Source: Alloalcanivorax gelatiniphagus (lineage in GTDB: Bacteria; Pseudomonadota; Gammaproteobacteria; Pseudomonadales; Alcanivoracaceae). From it: 64,000 nucleotides of DNA. Of the stretch, positions 11,334 through 24,084 are shown one piece after another. The translations under genes were made by a program, and so were the position numbers. Below the pieces are notes generated by a model. It was not told the DNA's origin and did not search any database. It was given only the letters and a program-made list of their open reading frames with translations. Every line of letters begins with the position of its first letter. Position 1 is the stretch's first letter. The stretch is from contig NZ_VCQT01000001.1 of the NCBI RefSeq assembly GCF_005938655.1, positions 124,001-188,000 on the forward strand. Direction: 5' to 3'.

Positions 11334-12467
11334 TTGACGGTACCCGCCATACTTGCTCTGGAAGACGGTAGTCTCTTTCGGGGTGTCGCGATTGGCGCCA
11401 CGGGTGAAACCGTGGGTGAAGTGGTGTTCAACACCGCCATGACCGGCTATCAGGAAATTCTCACCGATCCGTCCTATGCCAAGCAGATCGTGACCCTGAC
11501 CTATCCGCATATCGGCAATACCGGGGTCAATCCGGAGGACGAGGAGTCCGCGCGTGTCTGGGCCGCCGGCCTGGTGATCCGTGATCTGACGCTGACGGTG
11601 AGCAGCTGGCGTGCCAGCCAGTCCCTGCCGGACTACCTCAAGGAGCGTGGCATCGTCGCCATCGCCGACATCGACACCCGCCGCCTGACCCGGATTCTGC
11701 GCGACAAAGGCGCGCAGAACGGCTGCATCCTGGCCGGCGAGGACGTGGATGAAGAGAAGGCCCTGGCCGCCGCCCGTGCCTTCCCCGGCCTCAAAGGCAT
11801 GGACCTGGCGCGGGAAGTGAGCGTGCAGGAACGCTACCAATGGTCCGAAGGGACCTGGGAGCGGGCCACCGGCCACCGCCCGGCGGCGCCGAGCCGCTTC
11901 AAGGTGGTGGCCTACGATTACGGCTGCAAGCGCAACATTCTGCGTATGCTCGCCGATCGCGGCTGCGACCTCACCGTGGTGCCGGCACAAACCCCGGCCT
12001 CGGAAGTGCTGGCGATGAACCCGGACGGCGTGTTCCTGGCTAATGGCCCCGGAGATCCGGAGCCCTGTGATTACGCCATCGACGCGATCCGCGAGATCGT
12101 CGCCACCGGCCTGCCCACCTTCGGCATCTGCCTGGGCCACCAATTGCTGGGGCTGGCCAGCGGCGCGCGCACCATGAAGATGAAGAACGGTCACCATGGC
12201 GCCAACCACCCGGTCAAGAACCTGGAAGACGGCACCGTGATGATCACCAGCCAGAACCATGGTTTCGCGGTGGACGCCGACACCCTGCCGGACAACGTCA
12301 AGGTGACCCACGTGTCCCTGTTCGACGGCACCCTGCAAGGCATCCACCGTACCGACGTGCCGGCCTTCGGCTTCCAGGGTCACCCGGAAGCCAGCCCGGG
12401 CCCGCACGATTGCGCGCCGCTGTTCGACCATTTCATCGAACTGATGGAGGCCCACGGGGCCCGCTGA
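11334..12467 (+). CDS. carA: Carbamoyl-phosphate synthase small (glutaminase) subunit
   Basis: A 377-residue CarA, which hydrolyses glutamine and passes ammonia to CarB to make carbamoyl phosphate for arginine and pyrimidines. The N-terminal CarA domain contains [16 protein letters not shown]; the C-terminal class I amidotransferase has FGICLGHQ with the nucleophile Cys near residue 266 and His/Glu in [11 protein letters not shown]. The start is TTG 11334, with AGGAGG ending five bases before it. A terminator-containing leader lies upstream; carB follows after 61 bp. Confidence 0.97.
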   Translation: MTVPAILALEDGSLFRGVAIGATGETVGEVVFNTAMTGYQEILTDPSYAKQIVTLTYPHIGNTGVNPEDEESARVWAAGLVIRDLTLTVSSWRASQSLPDYLKERGIVAIADIDTRRLTRILRDKGAQNGCILAGEDVDEEKALAAARAFPGLKGMDLAREVSVQERYQWSEGTWERATGHRPAAPSRFKVVAYDYGCKRNILRMLADRGCDLTVVPAQTPASEVLAMNPDGVFLANGPGDPEPCDYAIDAIREIVATGLPTFGICLGHQLLGLASGARTMKMKNGHHGANHPVKNLEDGTVMITSQNHGFAVDADTLPDNVKVTHVSLFDGTLQGIHRTDVPAFGFQGHPEASPGPHDCAPLFDHFIELMEAHGAR

Positions 12468-12528
12468 GAGCGTCCGGCGCCACGGCGCCGGACCCCTGGA
12501 CAGAATCAACGCCTGACGGTTAGCACCT

Positions 12529-15747
<3,219 letters not shown>

Positions 15748-15806
15748 CCGCGCGTCGCCCCGGGTCGCCCCCGGGGCGGCCCATGGACGATAAAGAGGTT
15801 ACTTTT

Positions 15807-16283
15807 ATGCAACGCGTTCCCATGACGGTCGCCGGCGCCGATGCCCTGCGCAAGGAACTCGATCAGCTCAAGAAAGTGGATCGGCCGCGTATTTCCGCCG
15901 CCATCGCCGAAGCCCGTGAGCACGGCGATCTGAAGGAAAACGCCGAATACCATGCCGCCCGTGAGCAGCAGGGGTTCTGCGAAGGCCGGATTCAGGAAAT
16001 CGAAGGCAAGCTTTCCAACGCCCAGATCATCGACATCACCGGCATCGAGAACACCGGCAAGGTGATTTTCGGGGTCACGGTGACCATTCTTGACGTGGAT
16101 ACCGACGAAGAGAAGGTCTACCAGATCGTCGGTGACGACGAAGCCAACATCAAGAACGGCAAGCTGAGCGTCAACTCACCCATCGCCCGGGGCCTGATCG
16201 GCCGCGAGGAAGGGGATGTGGTGCAGATCGAAACGCCGGGCGGGGTCAAGGAATACGAGGTGGATAAGGTCGAGCATCTCTGA
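15807..16283 (+). CDS. greA: Transcription elongation factor GreA
   Basis: A 158-residue GreA. The N-terminal coiled coil carries the acidic tip motif [16 protein letters not shown] that enters the RNA polymerase secondary channel and triggers cleavage of backtracked RNA; the C-terminal FKBP-like domain ends [14 protein letters not shown]. The frame opens at 15783, but ATG 15807 gives the canonical length and has AGAGG before it. Follows carB by 59 bp and is convergent with yhbY across a REP cluster. Confidence 0.97.
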   Translation: MQRVPMTVAGADALRKELDQLKKVDRPRISAAIAEAREHGDLKENAEYHAAREQQGFCEGRIQEIEGKLSNAQIIDITGIENTGKVIFGVTVTILDVDTDEEKVYQIVGDDEANIKNGKLSVNSPIARGLIGREEGDVVQIETPGGVKEYEVDKVEHL

Positions 16284-16287
16284 CGGG

Positions 16288-16358
16288 GATCGCGGCTGAA
16301 GCCGCTCCTACCAGGTTGTGTAGGAGCGGCTTCAGCCGCGATTCGCTTCAGCCGCGAT
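16288..16358. repeat. Inverted REP pair plus a partial third copy, greA/yhbY junction
   Basis: A reverse REP (16289-16311), a 9-base loop, a forward REP (16320-16342) and a truncated forward copy CTTCAGCCGCGATCC (16346-16360). It begins five bases after the greA stop and lies between convergent genes. Confidence 0.85.
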
Positions 16359-16367
16359 CCGCCCGGA

Positions 16368-16682
16368 TCACTGATCCTGGGCGCGCAGAATGTTGGACAG
16401 CTTCGGATTGGGCTTGGCGGCGGCACGGTAGAGCAGGGCGATATTGCCGATCCGTTGCACCAGCTCGGCACCGCTGCGTTCGCACAGCTCGTCGATCATG
16501 CGAGCCCGCTCATCCCGGGTCGGCGCGCTGATCTTCACCTTGATCAGCTCATGATCCTCCAGCCGCGCCTGAAGCTCTTCCACGAAGGTGTCGCTGAGGC
16601 CCTTGTCGCCGGACAGCAGCACCGGCTTGAGGTGGTGGCCGATACGGCGCAGGCGTTTCTTGTCCAACGGGCTCAGGGGCAT
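16368..16682 (-). CDS. yhbY: YhbY, CRM-domain ribosome-assembly RNA-binding protein
   Basis: A 104-residue protein made almost entirely of one CRM domain: KKRLRRIGHHLKPVLLSGDKGLS, LEDHELIKVKI and the RNA-binding loop GAELVQRIGNIALLYR. The family binds pre-50S ribosomal particles. ATG 16682 is preceded by GGAG (minus strand), which fixes the start; the longer open frame upstream overlaps rlmE and is rejected. Divergent from rlmE with 67 bp between, as in many gammaproteobacteria. Confidence 0.95.
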   Translation of the reverse strand: MPLSPLDKKRLRRIGHHLKPVLLSGDKGLSDTFVEELQARLEDHELIKVKISAPTRDERARMIDELCERSGAELVQRIGNIALLYRAAAKPNPKLSNILRAQDQ

Positions 16683-16749
16683 GATCTTCTCCAAAAACGG
16701 GGGCGCTATTCTAGACGCCGAAACCCACCGATGCGAGGGGCGCTGATCC

Positions 16750-17367
16750 ATGGCCCGATCAAAAAGCAGCCAGCGCTGGCTCAGGGAGCACTTCGACGAC
16801 CACTGGGTGGCCAAGGCCCAGGCCGAAGGGTACCGCTCCCGGGCCAGTTTCAAGCTGCTGGAAATCCATGAAAAGGACAAGCTGTTCCGCCCCGGCATAC
16901 GGGTGCTGGACCTGGGCGCCGCCCCCGGTGGCTGGTCCCAGGTGGCGGCCCGGCTGGTGGGTTCACGGGGCACTGTCGTGGCCAGCGATATTCTGCCCAT
17001 GGACGCGATCCCGGATGTCACCTTCGTGGAAGGGGATTTCCGGGAAGAAGCGGTCTATGAGCAGATAATTTCATTACTGGGTGAGCAGAAGGTCGACCTT
17101 GTAATGTCGGACATGGCCCCCAATATGAGTGGTAACAAGGCCGTGGACCTGCCACGGGCGATGTATCTGGCCGAACTGGCGCTGGATATGGCGGTCAATG
17201 TGTTGCAGCCGCGCGGCCAGTTTCTGGTCAAGGTGTTTCAGGGCGAGGGGTTCGAAGAGTATCGACGTACCCTGCAGGGCGCCTTCAAGAAGGTGGTCAG
17301 CCGTAAACCGGCGGCCAGCCGGCCGCGCTCCACCGAGGTGTACCAATTGGGGTCACACCTGAAGTAG
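16750..17367 (+). CDS. rlmE: 23S rRNA 2'-O-methyltransferase RlmE (FtsJ/RrmJ)
   Basis: A 205-residue SAM-dependent enzyme that methylates U2552 in the A-loop of 23S rRNA. SAM motif [15 protein letters not shown] lies near residue 55; the catalytic K-D-K-E set is visible as [37 protein letters not shown] and RSTEVYQLG. Heat-induced in E. coli; no sigma-32 site was recognised here. ftsH follows at 57 bp. Confidence 0.97.
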   Translation: MARSKSSQRWLREHFDDHWVAKAQAEGYRSRASFKLLEIHEKDKLFRPGIRVLDLGAAPGGWSQVAARLVGSRGTVVASDILPMDAIPDVTFVEGDFREEAVYEQIISLLGEQKVDLVMSDMAPNMSGNKAVDLPRAMYLAELALDMAVNVLQPRGQFLVKVFQGEGFEEYRRTLQGAFKKVVSRKPAASRPRSTEVYQLGSHLK

Positions 17368-17424
17368 TGTAGAGTTGCAAGTCTGTCAGTACGCGCTATT
17401 GCGCTCAGTAAGTCGAGGTCTCCC

Positions 17425-19359
17425 TTGAACGACATGACCAAGAATATCGTGCTGTGGCTGGTGATTGCCGGTGTGCTCTATGTAGTCGCCTCCAGCATCA
17501 ACCCGCAGCCTTCCCAGCAAATGCTGAACTACTCCTCGTTTATCCATAGCGTGGAGAGTGGCAACGTCGATCAGGTCACCATCGGCGACACCCGGATCTC
17601 CGGGCAAATGAAGGACGGCAGCCGCTTCGAAACGGTCAAGCCGCCGGCCATGGACACCAACCTGATCCCCACCCTGATCCAGAACAAGGTGCAGGTCACC
17701 GGCAAGGAGCCGGAGCGTCAGGGTTTCCTGACCCAGCTGTTCCTGTCCGTGCTGCCGATTCTGCTGATCCTGGCCATCTTCATCTTCTTCATGCGGCAGA
17801 TGCAGGGCGGCGGCAAGGGCGGCGGTGGCCCGATGACGTTCGGCAAGTCCAAGGCCCGGCTGATGGGCGAGGACCAGATCAAGACCACCTTCGCCGATGT
17901 GGCCGGCGTGGAAGAAGCCAAGGAAGAAGTGCAGGAGCTGGTGGAGTTTCTGCGCGACCCGGCCAAATTCCAGCGCCTGGGCGGCAAGATTCCCCGTGGC
18001 GTGCTGATGGTGGGCTCACCGGGTACCGGTAAAACCCTGCTCGCCAAGGCCATCGCCGGCGAAGCCAAGGTGCCGTTCTTCAGCATTTCCGGTTCCGACT
18101 TCGTGGAAATGTTCGTCGGCGTGGGCGCCTCCCGGGTGCGCGACATGTTCGACCAGGCCAAGAAACACGCCCCCTGCATCATCTTTATCGATGAGATCGA
18201 CGCGGTGGGCCGCTCCCGGGGCGCCGGTCTCGGCGGCGGTCACGACGAGCGCGAACAGACCCTGAACCAGCTGCTGGTGGAAATGGACGGCTTTGATGCC
18301 AACGACGGTATTATCGTGATCGCCGCCACCAACCGCCCGGACGTGCTCGACCCGGCGCTGCTGCGCCCGGGCCGTTTCGACCGCCAGGTGACCGTGCCGC
18401 TGCCGGATATCCGTGGCCGCGAGCAGGTGCTCAAGGTGCACATGCGCCCGGTGCCGGTGGCCGAGGACGTGGAGCCCGGTGTGATTGCCCGTGGTACCCC
18501 CGGTTTCTCCGGCGCCGATCTGGCCAACCTGGTCAACGAGGCCGCCCTGTTCGCCGCCCGCGCCAACAAGCGCATGGTGAGCATGGAGGATTTCGAGAAG
18601 GCCAAGGACAAGATCCTGATGGGCGCGGAACGCCGCTCCATGGTGATGAGCGAGAAAGAGAAGCTGAACACCGCCTATCACGAATCCGGCCACGCCATCG
18701 TCGGCCGCCTGGTGCCGGACCACGATCCGGTCTACAAGGTCAGCATCATTCCCCGTGGCCGTGCCCTGGGCGTGACCATGTACCTCCCGGAGGAGGACAA
18801 GTACTCCCAGTCCAAGCGCGCCATCGAATCGGCGATCTGTTCGCTGTACGGCGGCCGGCTGGCCGAGGAAATGACCCTGGGCTTCGACGGTGTCACCACC
18901 GGTGCCTCCAACGACATCGAGCGCGCCACCAAGATGGCCCGCGCCATGGTCACCAAGTGGGGCCTGAGCGAGAAGATGGGGCCGCTGGCCTATGAGGAAG
19001 ACGAGGGCGAGGTGTTCCTCGGCAAGCAGATGTCCCAGCGCAAGCACGTGTCCGAGCAGACCTCCGAGGAGATCGACCGGGAAGTGCGCGCCATCATCGA
19101 CAGCTGCTACTCCCGGGCCAAGACCATTCTCGAAGAGAACCGGGACAAGCTGGACCTGATGGCGGAAGCGCTGATGCAGTACGAAACCATCGACGCTGCG
19201 CAGATCGAGGACATCATGTCCGGTCACAAGCCGCGGCCGCCCCGTGACTGGCGCGACCAGGGCCCGGGCAACGGTACCTCCGCGTCCTCGGACAGCGAGG
19301 CCGCCGGTGATGCCAAGCCCGGTGACGATGCCATCGGCGGGCCGGCCAACACGCACTGA
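17425..19359 (+). CDS. ftsH: ATP-dependent zinc metalloprotease FtsH
   Basis: A 644-residue membrane-anchored AAA+ protease. Two N-terminal membrane helices (residues ~7-25 and ~105-125) flank a periplasmic domain. The AAA domain has Walker A GSPGTGKT near 197, Walker [13 protein letters not shown] and the second region of homology ([11 protein letters not shown]); the zinc site is HESGH near 419. It degrades unassembled membrane proteins and, in E. coli, sigma-32 and LpxC. TTG 17425 is preferred over ATG 17434 because GAGG sits six bases before it. The C-terminal ~45 residues are low complexity. Confidence 0.97.
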   Translation: MNDMTKNIVLWLVIAGVLYVVASSINPQPSQQMLNYSSFIHSVESGNVDQVTIGDTRISGQMKDGSRFETVKPPAMDTNLIPTLIQNKVQVTGKEPERQGFLTQLFLSVLPILLILAIFIFFMRQMQGGGKGGGGPMTFGKSKARLMGEDQIKTTFADVAGVEEAKEEVQELVEFLRDPAKFQRLGGKIPRGVLMVGSPGTGKTLLAKAIAGEAKVPFFSISGSDFVEMFVGVGASRVRDMFDQAKKHAPCIIFIDEIDAVGRSRGAGLGGGHDEREQTLNQLLVEMDGFDANDGIIVIAATNRPDVLDPALLRPGRFDRQVTVPLPDIRGREQVLKVHMRPVPVAEDVEPGVIARGTPGFSGADLANLVNEAALFAARANKRMVSMEDFEKAKDKILMGAERRSMVMSEKEKLNTAYHESGHAIVGRLVPDHDPVYKVSIIPRGRALGVTMYLPEEDKYSQSKRAIESAICSLYGGRLAEEMTLGFDGVTTGASNDIERATKMARAMVTKWGLSEKMGPLAYEEDEGEVFLGKQMSQRKHVSEQTSEEIDREVRAIIDSCYSRAKTILEENRDKLDLMAEALMQYETIDAAQIEDIMSGHKPRPPRDWRDQGPGNGTSASSDSEAAGDAKPGDDAIGGPANTH

Positions 19360-19369
19360 CCGGGTTCCG

Positions 19370-20218
19370 ATGAGCGAAACTGCCAGCCTGAACCGAGGGG
19401 CGCGGACACTGAACCTGTCCGCGCCCCTCGTTATGGGGGTCCTGAATGTGACCCCCGATTCCTTTTCCGACGGTGGCCGCTATACCACGCGGGACGCCGC
19501 CCTGCGCCAGGCACGACAGCTGCTGGACGAGGGCGCGGCGATCATCGACGTGGGCGGTGAATCCACCCGCCCCGGCGCCACGCCGGTTGCCGAGCAGGAA
19601 GAACTGGACCGGGTGGTGCCGGTGGTGGAAGCCCTGAGCCGCGAGCTGGGCGCGCTGGTGTCGGTGGATACCAGCACGCCGGCGGTGATCCGGGAAACCG
19701 CCGCCGTCGGCGCCGGCCTGATCAATGACGTGCGCTCCCTGCGCCGCCCCGGCGCCCTGGAGGCGGCGGCGGCCACCGGCCTGCCGGTGTGCGTCATGCA
19801 TATGGTCGGCGAGCCCGGCAACATGCAGGATAATCCCCGTTACGATGACGTGACCGCCGAGGTGGTGGCGTTTCTGCGTGAGCGGGTGGCGGCCTGCGTG
19901 GCCGCCGGCATTCCCCGTGAGCGGCTTCTGGTGGACCCGGGCTTCGGCTTCGCCAAGACCCTGGACCACAATCTGCGCCTGCTGGCGGAACTGGAGCAGC
20001 TGCGTGCCCTGGACCTGCCGATCCTGGTGGGCCTGTCGCGCAAGGGCATGATCGGCCAGATTCTCGGGCGCCCGGTGGAAGAACGTCTGCCCGGCTCCCT
20101 GGCGGCGGCGGTAATGTGCGTGGAGCGCGGCGCCAGCATCGTGCGCGCCCACGATGTGAAAGCGACCGTGGACGCCGTGCGCCTGACCCACGCGGTGATG
20201 AACGAAAAAAAACGCTGA
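19370..20218 (+). CDS. folP: Dihydropteroate synthase
   Basis: A 282-residue TIM-barrel enzyme joining p-aminobenzoate to 6-hydroxymethyl-dihydropterin pyrophosphate in folate synthesis; the sulfonamide target. Motifs are [26 protein letters not shown], the second signature LINDVRSL and [16 protein letters not shown] 19370 starts the family N-terminus 10 bp after ftsH; the open frame from 19244 is the ftsH end in another frame. The ftsH-folP-glmM order is conserved in gammaproteobacteria. Confidence 0.97.
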   Translation: MSETASLNRGARTLNLSAPLVMGVLNVTPDSFSDGGRYTTRDAALRQARQLLDEGAAIIDVGGESTRPGATPVAEQEELDRVVPVVEALSRELGALVSVDTSTPAVIRETAAVGAGLINDVRSLRRPGALEAAAATGLPVCVMHMVGEPGNMQDNPRYDDVTAEVVAFLRERVAACVAAGIPRERLLVDPGFGFAKTLDHNLRLLAELEQLRALDLPILVGLSRKGMIGQILGRPVEERLPGSLAAAVMCVERGASIVRAHDVKATVDAVRLTHAVMNEKKR

Positions 20219-20261
20219 CCCCTGGGCCCCGGGCCCGTGCATTCAGCGCAGGAGACAATGG

Positions 20262-21596
20262 ATGAGTCGCAAGTATTTTGGCACCGATGGCATTCGCGGT
20301 ACCGTCGGGGAACCGCCGATCACACCGGATTTCGTGCTCAAGCTGGGCTGGGCCGCCGGCCGCGTGCTGGCCGCCCATGGCGGCAGCAAGATCCTGATCG
20401 GCAAGGACACCCGCATCTCCGGCTACATGTTCGAGTCAGCGCTGGAAGCCGGTATTTCCGCCGCCGGCGTGGATGTGCGCCTGCTGGGCCCGATGCCGAC
20501 GCCGGCCATCGCTTACCTGACGCGCACCCTGCACGCCCAGGCCGGCATCGTGATTTCCGCCTCCCACAACGCCTACACCGACAACGGCATCAAGTTCTTC
20601 GGCGGCGACGGGCGCAAGCTCAACGATCAGATCGAGCTGGAAATCGAACGCATGCTCGACGAGCCGATCTCGGTGGTGGCCACCGACCGGCTCGGCAAGG
20701 TACGGCGCATCGACGATGCCCGCGGCCGCTATATCGAATTCTGCAAAAGCACGGCGCCGGGGCTGACCCTGCACGGCCTCAAGATCGTGGTGGACACCGC
20801 CAACGGCGCCGCCTACCACATCACCCCGGACGTGCTTGAGGAACTGGGCGCCACGGTGGTGCCCATGGCCAACCAGCCCAACGGTTTCAATATCAACCGC
20901 GACTGCGGCTCCACCCGGCCGGAGGCGCTGTGCCAGCGGGTGCTGGACGAGCAGGCCGACCTGGGCCTGGCCCTGGACGGCGATGCGGACCGGCTGATCA
21001 TGGTGGACGACCGGGGCCAGCTGGTGGACGGTGACCAGCTGCTTTATATCATCGCCCGTGATCGCCGCCTCCACGGCGCCCTGAAGGGCGGGGTGGTGGG
21101 CACCCTGATGTCCAACCTGGGCCTGGAGCTGGCCCTGGGCGCCCTGGAGATTCCGTTTGTGCGCGCCAAGGTGGGCGACCGTTATGTAATGGAACAGCTG
21201 GACGAGCGCGGCTGGTTGCTGGGCGGTGAAAATTCCGGTCACCTGGTGTGTCTGGACCGGACTTCCACCGGTGACGGCACCGTGGCCGCCCTGCAGGTGC
21301 TCGACGCCCTGCGCCGCGAGCAGCGCACGCTCCGCGAAGTGGCCGCCGAAGCGCCGTTATTACCGCAGACGTTGATCAATGTGCGCGGCGCCCGGCGCGA
21401 CGGCTACCAGGACGACGCCCATCTGCGCGAGGAGCTGGCGGCGGTGGAGCGGGAACTGGGCAAGAACGGTCGGGTGTTGCTGCGCCCCTCCGGCACCGAG
21501 CCGCTGGTACGGGTGATGGTGGAAGGCAAGGACGAAGAGCAGGTCACGCGGCTGTGCCAGCGCCTGGCCGACGCCGTGGAAGCGGCGATCGCCTGA
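20262..21596 (+). CDS. glmM: Phosphoglucosamine mutase
   Basis: A 444-residue phosphohexomutase converting glucosamine-6-P to glucosamine-1-P for peptidoglycan and LPS precursors. It opens with [13 protein letters not shown]; the phosphoserine loop is [13 protein letters not shown] with Ser101 the acceptor; the metal loop is [12 protein letters not shown]; the C-terminal phosphate site is [14 protein letters not shown]. Length is standard. It sits between folP and tpiA. Confidence 0.98.
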   Translation: MSRKYFGTDGIRGTVGEPPITPDFVLKLGWAAGRVLAAHGGSKILIGKDTRISGYMFESALEAGISAAGVDVRLLGPMPTPAIAYLTRTLHAQAGIVISASHNAYTDNGIKFFGGDGRKLNDQIELEIERMLDEPISVVATDRLGKVRRIDDARGRYIEFCKSTAPGLTLHGLKIVVDTANGAAYHITPDVLEELGATVVPMANQPNGFNINRDCGSTRPEALCQRVLDEQADLGLALDGDADRLIMVDDRGQLVDGDQLLYIIARDRRLHGALKGGVVGTLMSNLGLELALGALEIPFVRAKVGDRYVMEQLDERGWLLGGENSGHLVCLDRTSTGDGTVAALQVLDALRREQRTLREVAAEAPLLPQTLINVRGARRDGYQDDAHLREELAAVERELGKNGRVLLRPSGTEPLVRVMVEGKDEEQVTRLCQRLADAVEAAIA

Positions 21597-21648
21597 GGCG
21601 GGCGCGGCCCGATGGCAAGCGCGGACCAATAAAAAGAGGAAGGGTTTG

Positions 21649-22398
21649 ATGACAAGAGCACCGCTGGTGGCGGGGAACTGGAAGATGAACGGGCGCCTGG
21701 CCATGGTTCAGGAGCTGGCCACGGCGCTGCGGCCGGCCGTGCCGGAGCGGGTGGAGGTGGCCCTGTGCCCGCCTTATCCCTATCTGCCGGCGCTGGGCGA
21801 GGCCCTGGCGGGCTCCGCCCTGGCGCTGGGCGCTCAGGACCTGTGTGACCATGAGGACGGTGCCTTCACCGGCGAGGTGTCGGCGGAAATGCTGCTGGAA
21901 TTCGGCTGCCGCTTCGTCATCGTCGGCCACTCCGAACGCCGTGAGCACTACGGCGAGGACGACGATCAGGTGGCCAGCAAGTTCCTGCGCGCCCGGCAGG
22001 CCGGCCTCACCCCGATCCTGTGCCTGGGCGAAAGCCTGCGCCAGCGGGAAGCGGAGGAGACCGACCAGGTGGTGGTGCGCCAGTTGATGGCGGTGGTCGA
22101 GGCGGCGGGCGTGGAGGCGCTGGGCCACGCGGTGCTGGCCTACGAGCCGGTCTGGGCCATCGGTACCGGCCTTACCGCCACCCCGGAACAGGCCCAGGCG
22201 GTGCACGCCGGGCTGCGCGCGGCGGTGGCGGATCACGACGCGGACATCGCCGCGCGGCTGCGTATCCTTTACGGCGGCAGTGTAAAGGCGGATAATGCCG
22301 CCCCTCTGTTTGCCCAGCCGGATATCGACGGTGGTCTGATCGGCGGGGCTTCCCTGAAAGCAGAAGAATTTATCGCCATTTGTCGGGCGGCAGGTTGA
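21649..22398 (+). CDS. tpiA: Triosephosphate isomerase
   Basis: A 249-residue TIM barrel of glycolysis. Active-site residues are visible: Lys in AGNWKMNG, His in IVGHSERRE and Glu in AYEPVWAIGTG, with the phosphate loop near the end (ILYGGSVKADNA, GLIGGASL). ATG 21649 follows AGAGGAAGG; a TTG three bases earlier is a less likely start. secG begins two bases after its stop. Confidence 0.98.
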   Translation: MTRAPLVAGNWKMNGRLAMVQELATALRPAVPERVEVALCPPYPYLPALGEALAGSALALGAQDLCDHEDGAFTGEVSAEMLLEFGCRFVIVGHSERREHYGEDDDQVASKFLRARQAGLTPILCLGESLRQREAEETDQVVVRQLMAVVEAAGVEALGHAVLAYEPVWAIGTGLTATPEQAQAVHAGLRAAVADHDADIAARLRILYGGSVKADNAAPLFAQPDIDGGLIGGASLKAEEFIAICRAAG

Positions 22399-22400
22399 TT

Positions 22401-22880
22401 ATGGATATTGTGCTTCATGTGGTGCACGTGCTGGCGGCGTTGGGTCTTATCGGCCTGATCCTGATTCAGCACGGCAAGGGTGCCGACGCCGGCGCCTCGT
22501 TTGGTGGTGGTGGTTCGCAGACCGTATTCGGCAGCGCCGGCTCCGCCAATTTCCTGACCCGGTCCACGGCCGTGCTCGCGGTGGTGTTCTTTATCACCAG
22601 CCTGGGGCTGGCCTGGATGGCTCGCCAGGAAGTATCCGGTGGTGGCAGCATTCTGCCGGCGCTGGAATCAGTGGATGAGCAGGACGTTCCGGCCATGGAT
22701 CAGCAGGGCGGCGACGTGCCCGGTGCCGGTGAGGCCCGGGGTGATGTGCCCGCCATGGACTCCGGTGATGCCGGGGACGTGCCCGGTGCGTCGGAATCCG
22801 AAAAAGGGTCTTTAGATGTGCCGGCGGCTGAGTTAGAATCCCCGGCCCCGGATGAGACGCCGTCTCAGTCGGAGCAGTAA
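22401..22880 (+). CDS. secG: SecG translocase subunit with extended repetitive tail
   Basis: A 159-residue SecG, the small auxiliary subunit of SecYEG. Residues 1-75 are ordinary SecG: helix 1 (VLHVVHVLAALGLIGLILIQ), the cytoplasmic GKGADAGASFGGGGSQTVFG loop, then helix 2. From about residue 90 comes an acidic tail with repeated DVPAMD / GDVPGA / DVPAA modules. E. coli SecG is about 110 residues, so the tail is longer than usual. ATG 22401; tRNA-Leu starts 11 bp downstream and is probably cotranscribed. Confidence 0.95.
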   Translation: MDIVLHVVHVLAALGLIGLILIQHGKGADAGASFGGGGSQTVFGSAGSANFLTRSTAVLAVVFFITSLGLAWMARQEVSGGGSILPALESVDEQDVPAMDQQGGDVPGAGEARGDVPAMDSGDAGDVPGASESEKGSLDVPAAELESPAPDETPSQSEQ

Positions 22881-22891
22881 GCGAGTTCTTT

Positions 22892-22978
22892 GCCGAAGTG
22901 GTGGAATTGGTAGACACGCTATCTTGAGGGGGTAGTGACCTTACGGTCGTGCCGGTTCAAGTCCGGCCTTCGGCACCA
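22892..22978 (+). tRNA. leuU: tRNA-Leu (anticodon GAG)
   Basis: An 87-nt class II tRNA. Acceptor GCCGAAG pairs with CTTCGGC, followed by A and an encoded CCA. The anticodon stem CTATC/GGTAG surrounds loop TTGAGGG, giving GAG. A long variable arm (TGACCTTACGGTCG) and a T arm with GGTTCAAGTCC are present. The secG-tRNA-Leu(GAG)-tRNA-fMet-rimP order matches E. coli (leuU, metY). Confidence 0.97.
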
Positions 22979-23260
22979 AAATGCGGATGGGTTCCTGGCG
23001 GAATCCTCTTATGTTTCTCGGCCGGCCTGCCAGCCAGCGCCGAGACGCGGCGGGCGGTATCCCGCCGCTGCGCTGGCGCGGAAAGCGGTGCTTTCCGCCC
23101 AGCCTTCGGCACCAAAATTTGGACGGATTCCTGTTAGAATCCGCTTGTGATTTCTGGTCGCGGCAGCGGCCAGCGCCGAGAAGCGGCGGGCCTGGTCCCG
23201 TCACTGCGTTGGCGCGGGAAGCGGGGCTTTCCGTGAGACGTTCGGCAACGGAACTGAAAG
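22966..23260 (+). repeat. 136-bp tandem repeats built on the tRNA-Leu 3' end
   Basis: Unit 1 is 22966-23101, unit 2 is 23102-23237, and a degenerate third start is 23238-~23260; the period is exactly 136. Each unit starts with the last bases of the tRNA gene plus four (GCCTTCGGCACCAAAAT, identical in units 1 and 2; 11 of 16 in the third). Hand count of units 1 and 2 gives about 101/136 identical without gaps. Each unit contains nested inverted repeats (unit 1: 23033-23040 with 23070-23077; 23048-23054 with 23061-23067; 23078-23086 with 23090-23098). In unit 2 several changes are G-U-compatible and keep the stems. No coding frame is convincing. This accounts for the gene-free stretch after the tRNA. 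Confidence 0.85.
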
Positions 23261-23313
23261 GGTTTTGTTTTCGTTAAGGTTCGGAAAAATAAATACTTTT
23301 TTCTCGAATCGCA

Positions 23314-23342
23314 TTGACAAGACCCGCGCGAATCCTTAGTAT
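23314..23342 (+). promoter_or_regulatory. Strong sigma-70 promoter of tRNA-fMet
   Basis: -35 TTGACA (23314-23319, perfect), 17-bp spacer, -10 TAGTAT (23337-23342), followed by a GC-rich discriminator (TTGCGCTCG), as usual for stringently controlled stable-RNA promoters. It starts just after the tandem repeats. Confidence 0.85.
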
Positions 23343-23359
23343 TTGCGCTCGATTTCAAG

Positions 23360-23436
<77 letters not shown>

Positions 23437-23466
23437 CTTGTCGGAACCGATCCGGTTCTGAACAAC

Positions 23467-23492
23467 AAAAAGCCCCTCTAGAGGGGCTTTTT
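23467..23492 (+). terminator. Terminator after tRNA-fMet
   Basis: A perfect palindrome centred at 23479/23480: an A-tract, GCCCCTCT, its complement AGAGGGGC, and a T-tract. Strong intrinsic terminator, potentially usable on both strands. Confidence 0.9.
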
Positions 23493-23517
23493 GCTATACA
23501 GCCGGGTCGATAGTGGG

Positions 23518-23541
23518 AAATGGGCGTTAGGCCCATTTTTT
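23518..23541 (+). terminator. Terminator/attenuator in the rimP leader
   Basis: AAATGGGC, loop GTTAG, GCCCATTT and a T run to 23541, 55 bp before rimP. A second terminator this close after the tRNA suggests either backup termination or an attenuator of the rimP-nusA operon, which is autoregulated in E. coli. Confidence 0.7.
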
Positions 23542-23595
23542 GTTTGTGATGCCGGTAAAGAACACCGGTTATGAAGACCGCGACGCAGAGGTTAG

Positions 23596-24051
23596 ATGTC
23601 GAAACGCACCGAGCAACTCAAGGAGCTGTTGGCTCCACTGGTGGAAGACCTGGGTTACACGCTTTGGGGTATCCAGTACCTCCAGGGGCGCGGTGCGGTA
23701 TTGCGTCTTTTTATTGATCACGAAGACGGCATCAGCGTTGATGATTGCGCGCGAGTGAGCAACGAAGTCAGCGGTCTTCTCGACGTGGAAGATCCGATCC
23801 CCGGCGAATACAACCTGGAAGTATCCTCTCCAGGTCTGGATCGCCCACTCTTCGAACTTTCCCAATTTGACCGTTATCAGGGCGAGGACGTGCAACTCAC
23901 GTTGCTGGCTCCGATCGCGGGCAAGCGTAAAATAACGGCGACCCTGGTTGCCGTGGATGGCGATACGCTGGAGGTGACGCTTGATGGCGAAACCCTGCGT
24001 GTTCCCTACAGTCAGGTGGACCGTGCCCGATTGAAGCCCCGCTTCGACTGA
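23596..24051 (+). CDS. rimP: Ribosome maturation factor RimP
   Basis: A 151-residue RimP, needed for 30S subunit maturation. N-terminal alpha/beta domain (LGYTLWGIQYLQ, LRLFIDHEDGISVDDC), the motif YNLEVSSPGLDRPLF and a C-terminal Sm-like beta barrel. ATG 23596 has GAGG upstream. First gene of the rimP-nusA-infB operon. Confidence 0.97.
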   Translation: MSKRTEQLKELLAPLVEDLGYTLWGIQYLQGRGAVLRLFIDHEDGISVDDCARVSNEVSGLLDVEDPIPGEYNLEVSSPGLDRPLFELSQFDRYQGEDVQLTLLAPIAGKRKITATLVAVDGDTLEVTLDGETLRVPYSQVDRARLKPRFD

Positions 24052-24084
24052 GCGCGCCCCGGAGACATAGGTAAAGGCCTGGCC

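Noticed and set aside
22966-23118. 17-bp direct repeats of the tRNA 3' end as attL/attR of an integrated element
   Set aside because: Only 119 bp lie between them, with no integrase; the exact 136-bp period and third degenerate copy fit tandem duplication better, though an ancient att scar cannot be fully excluded.
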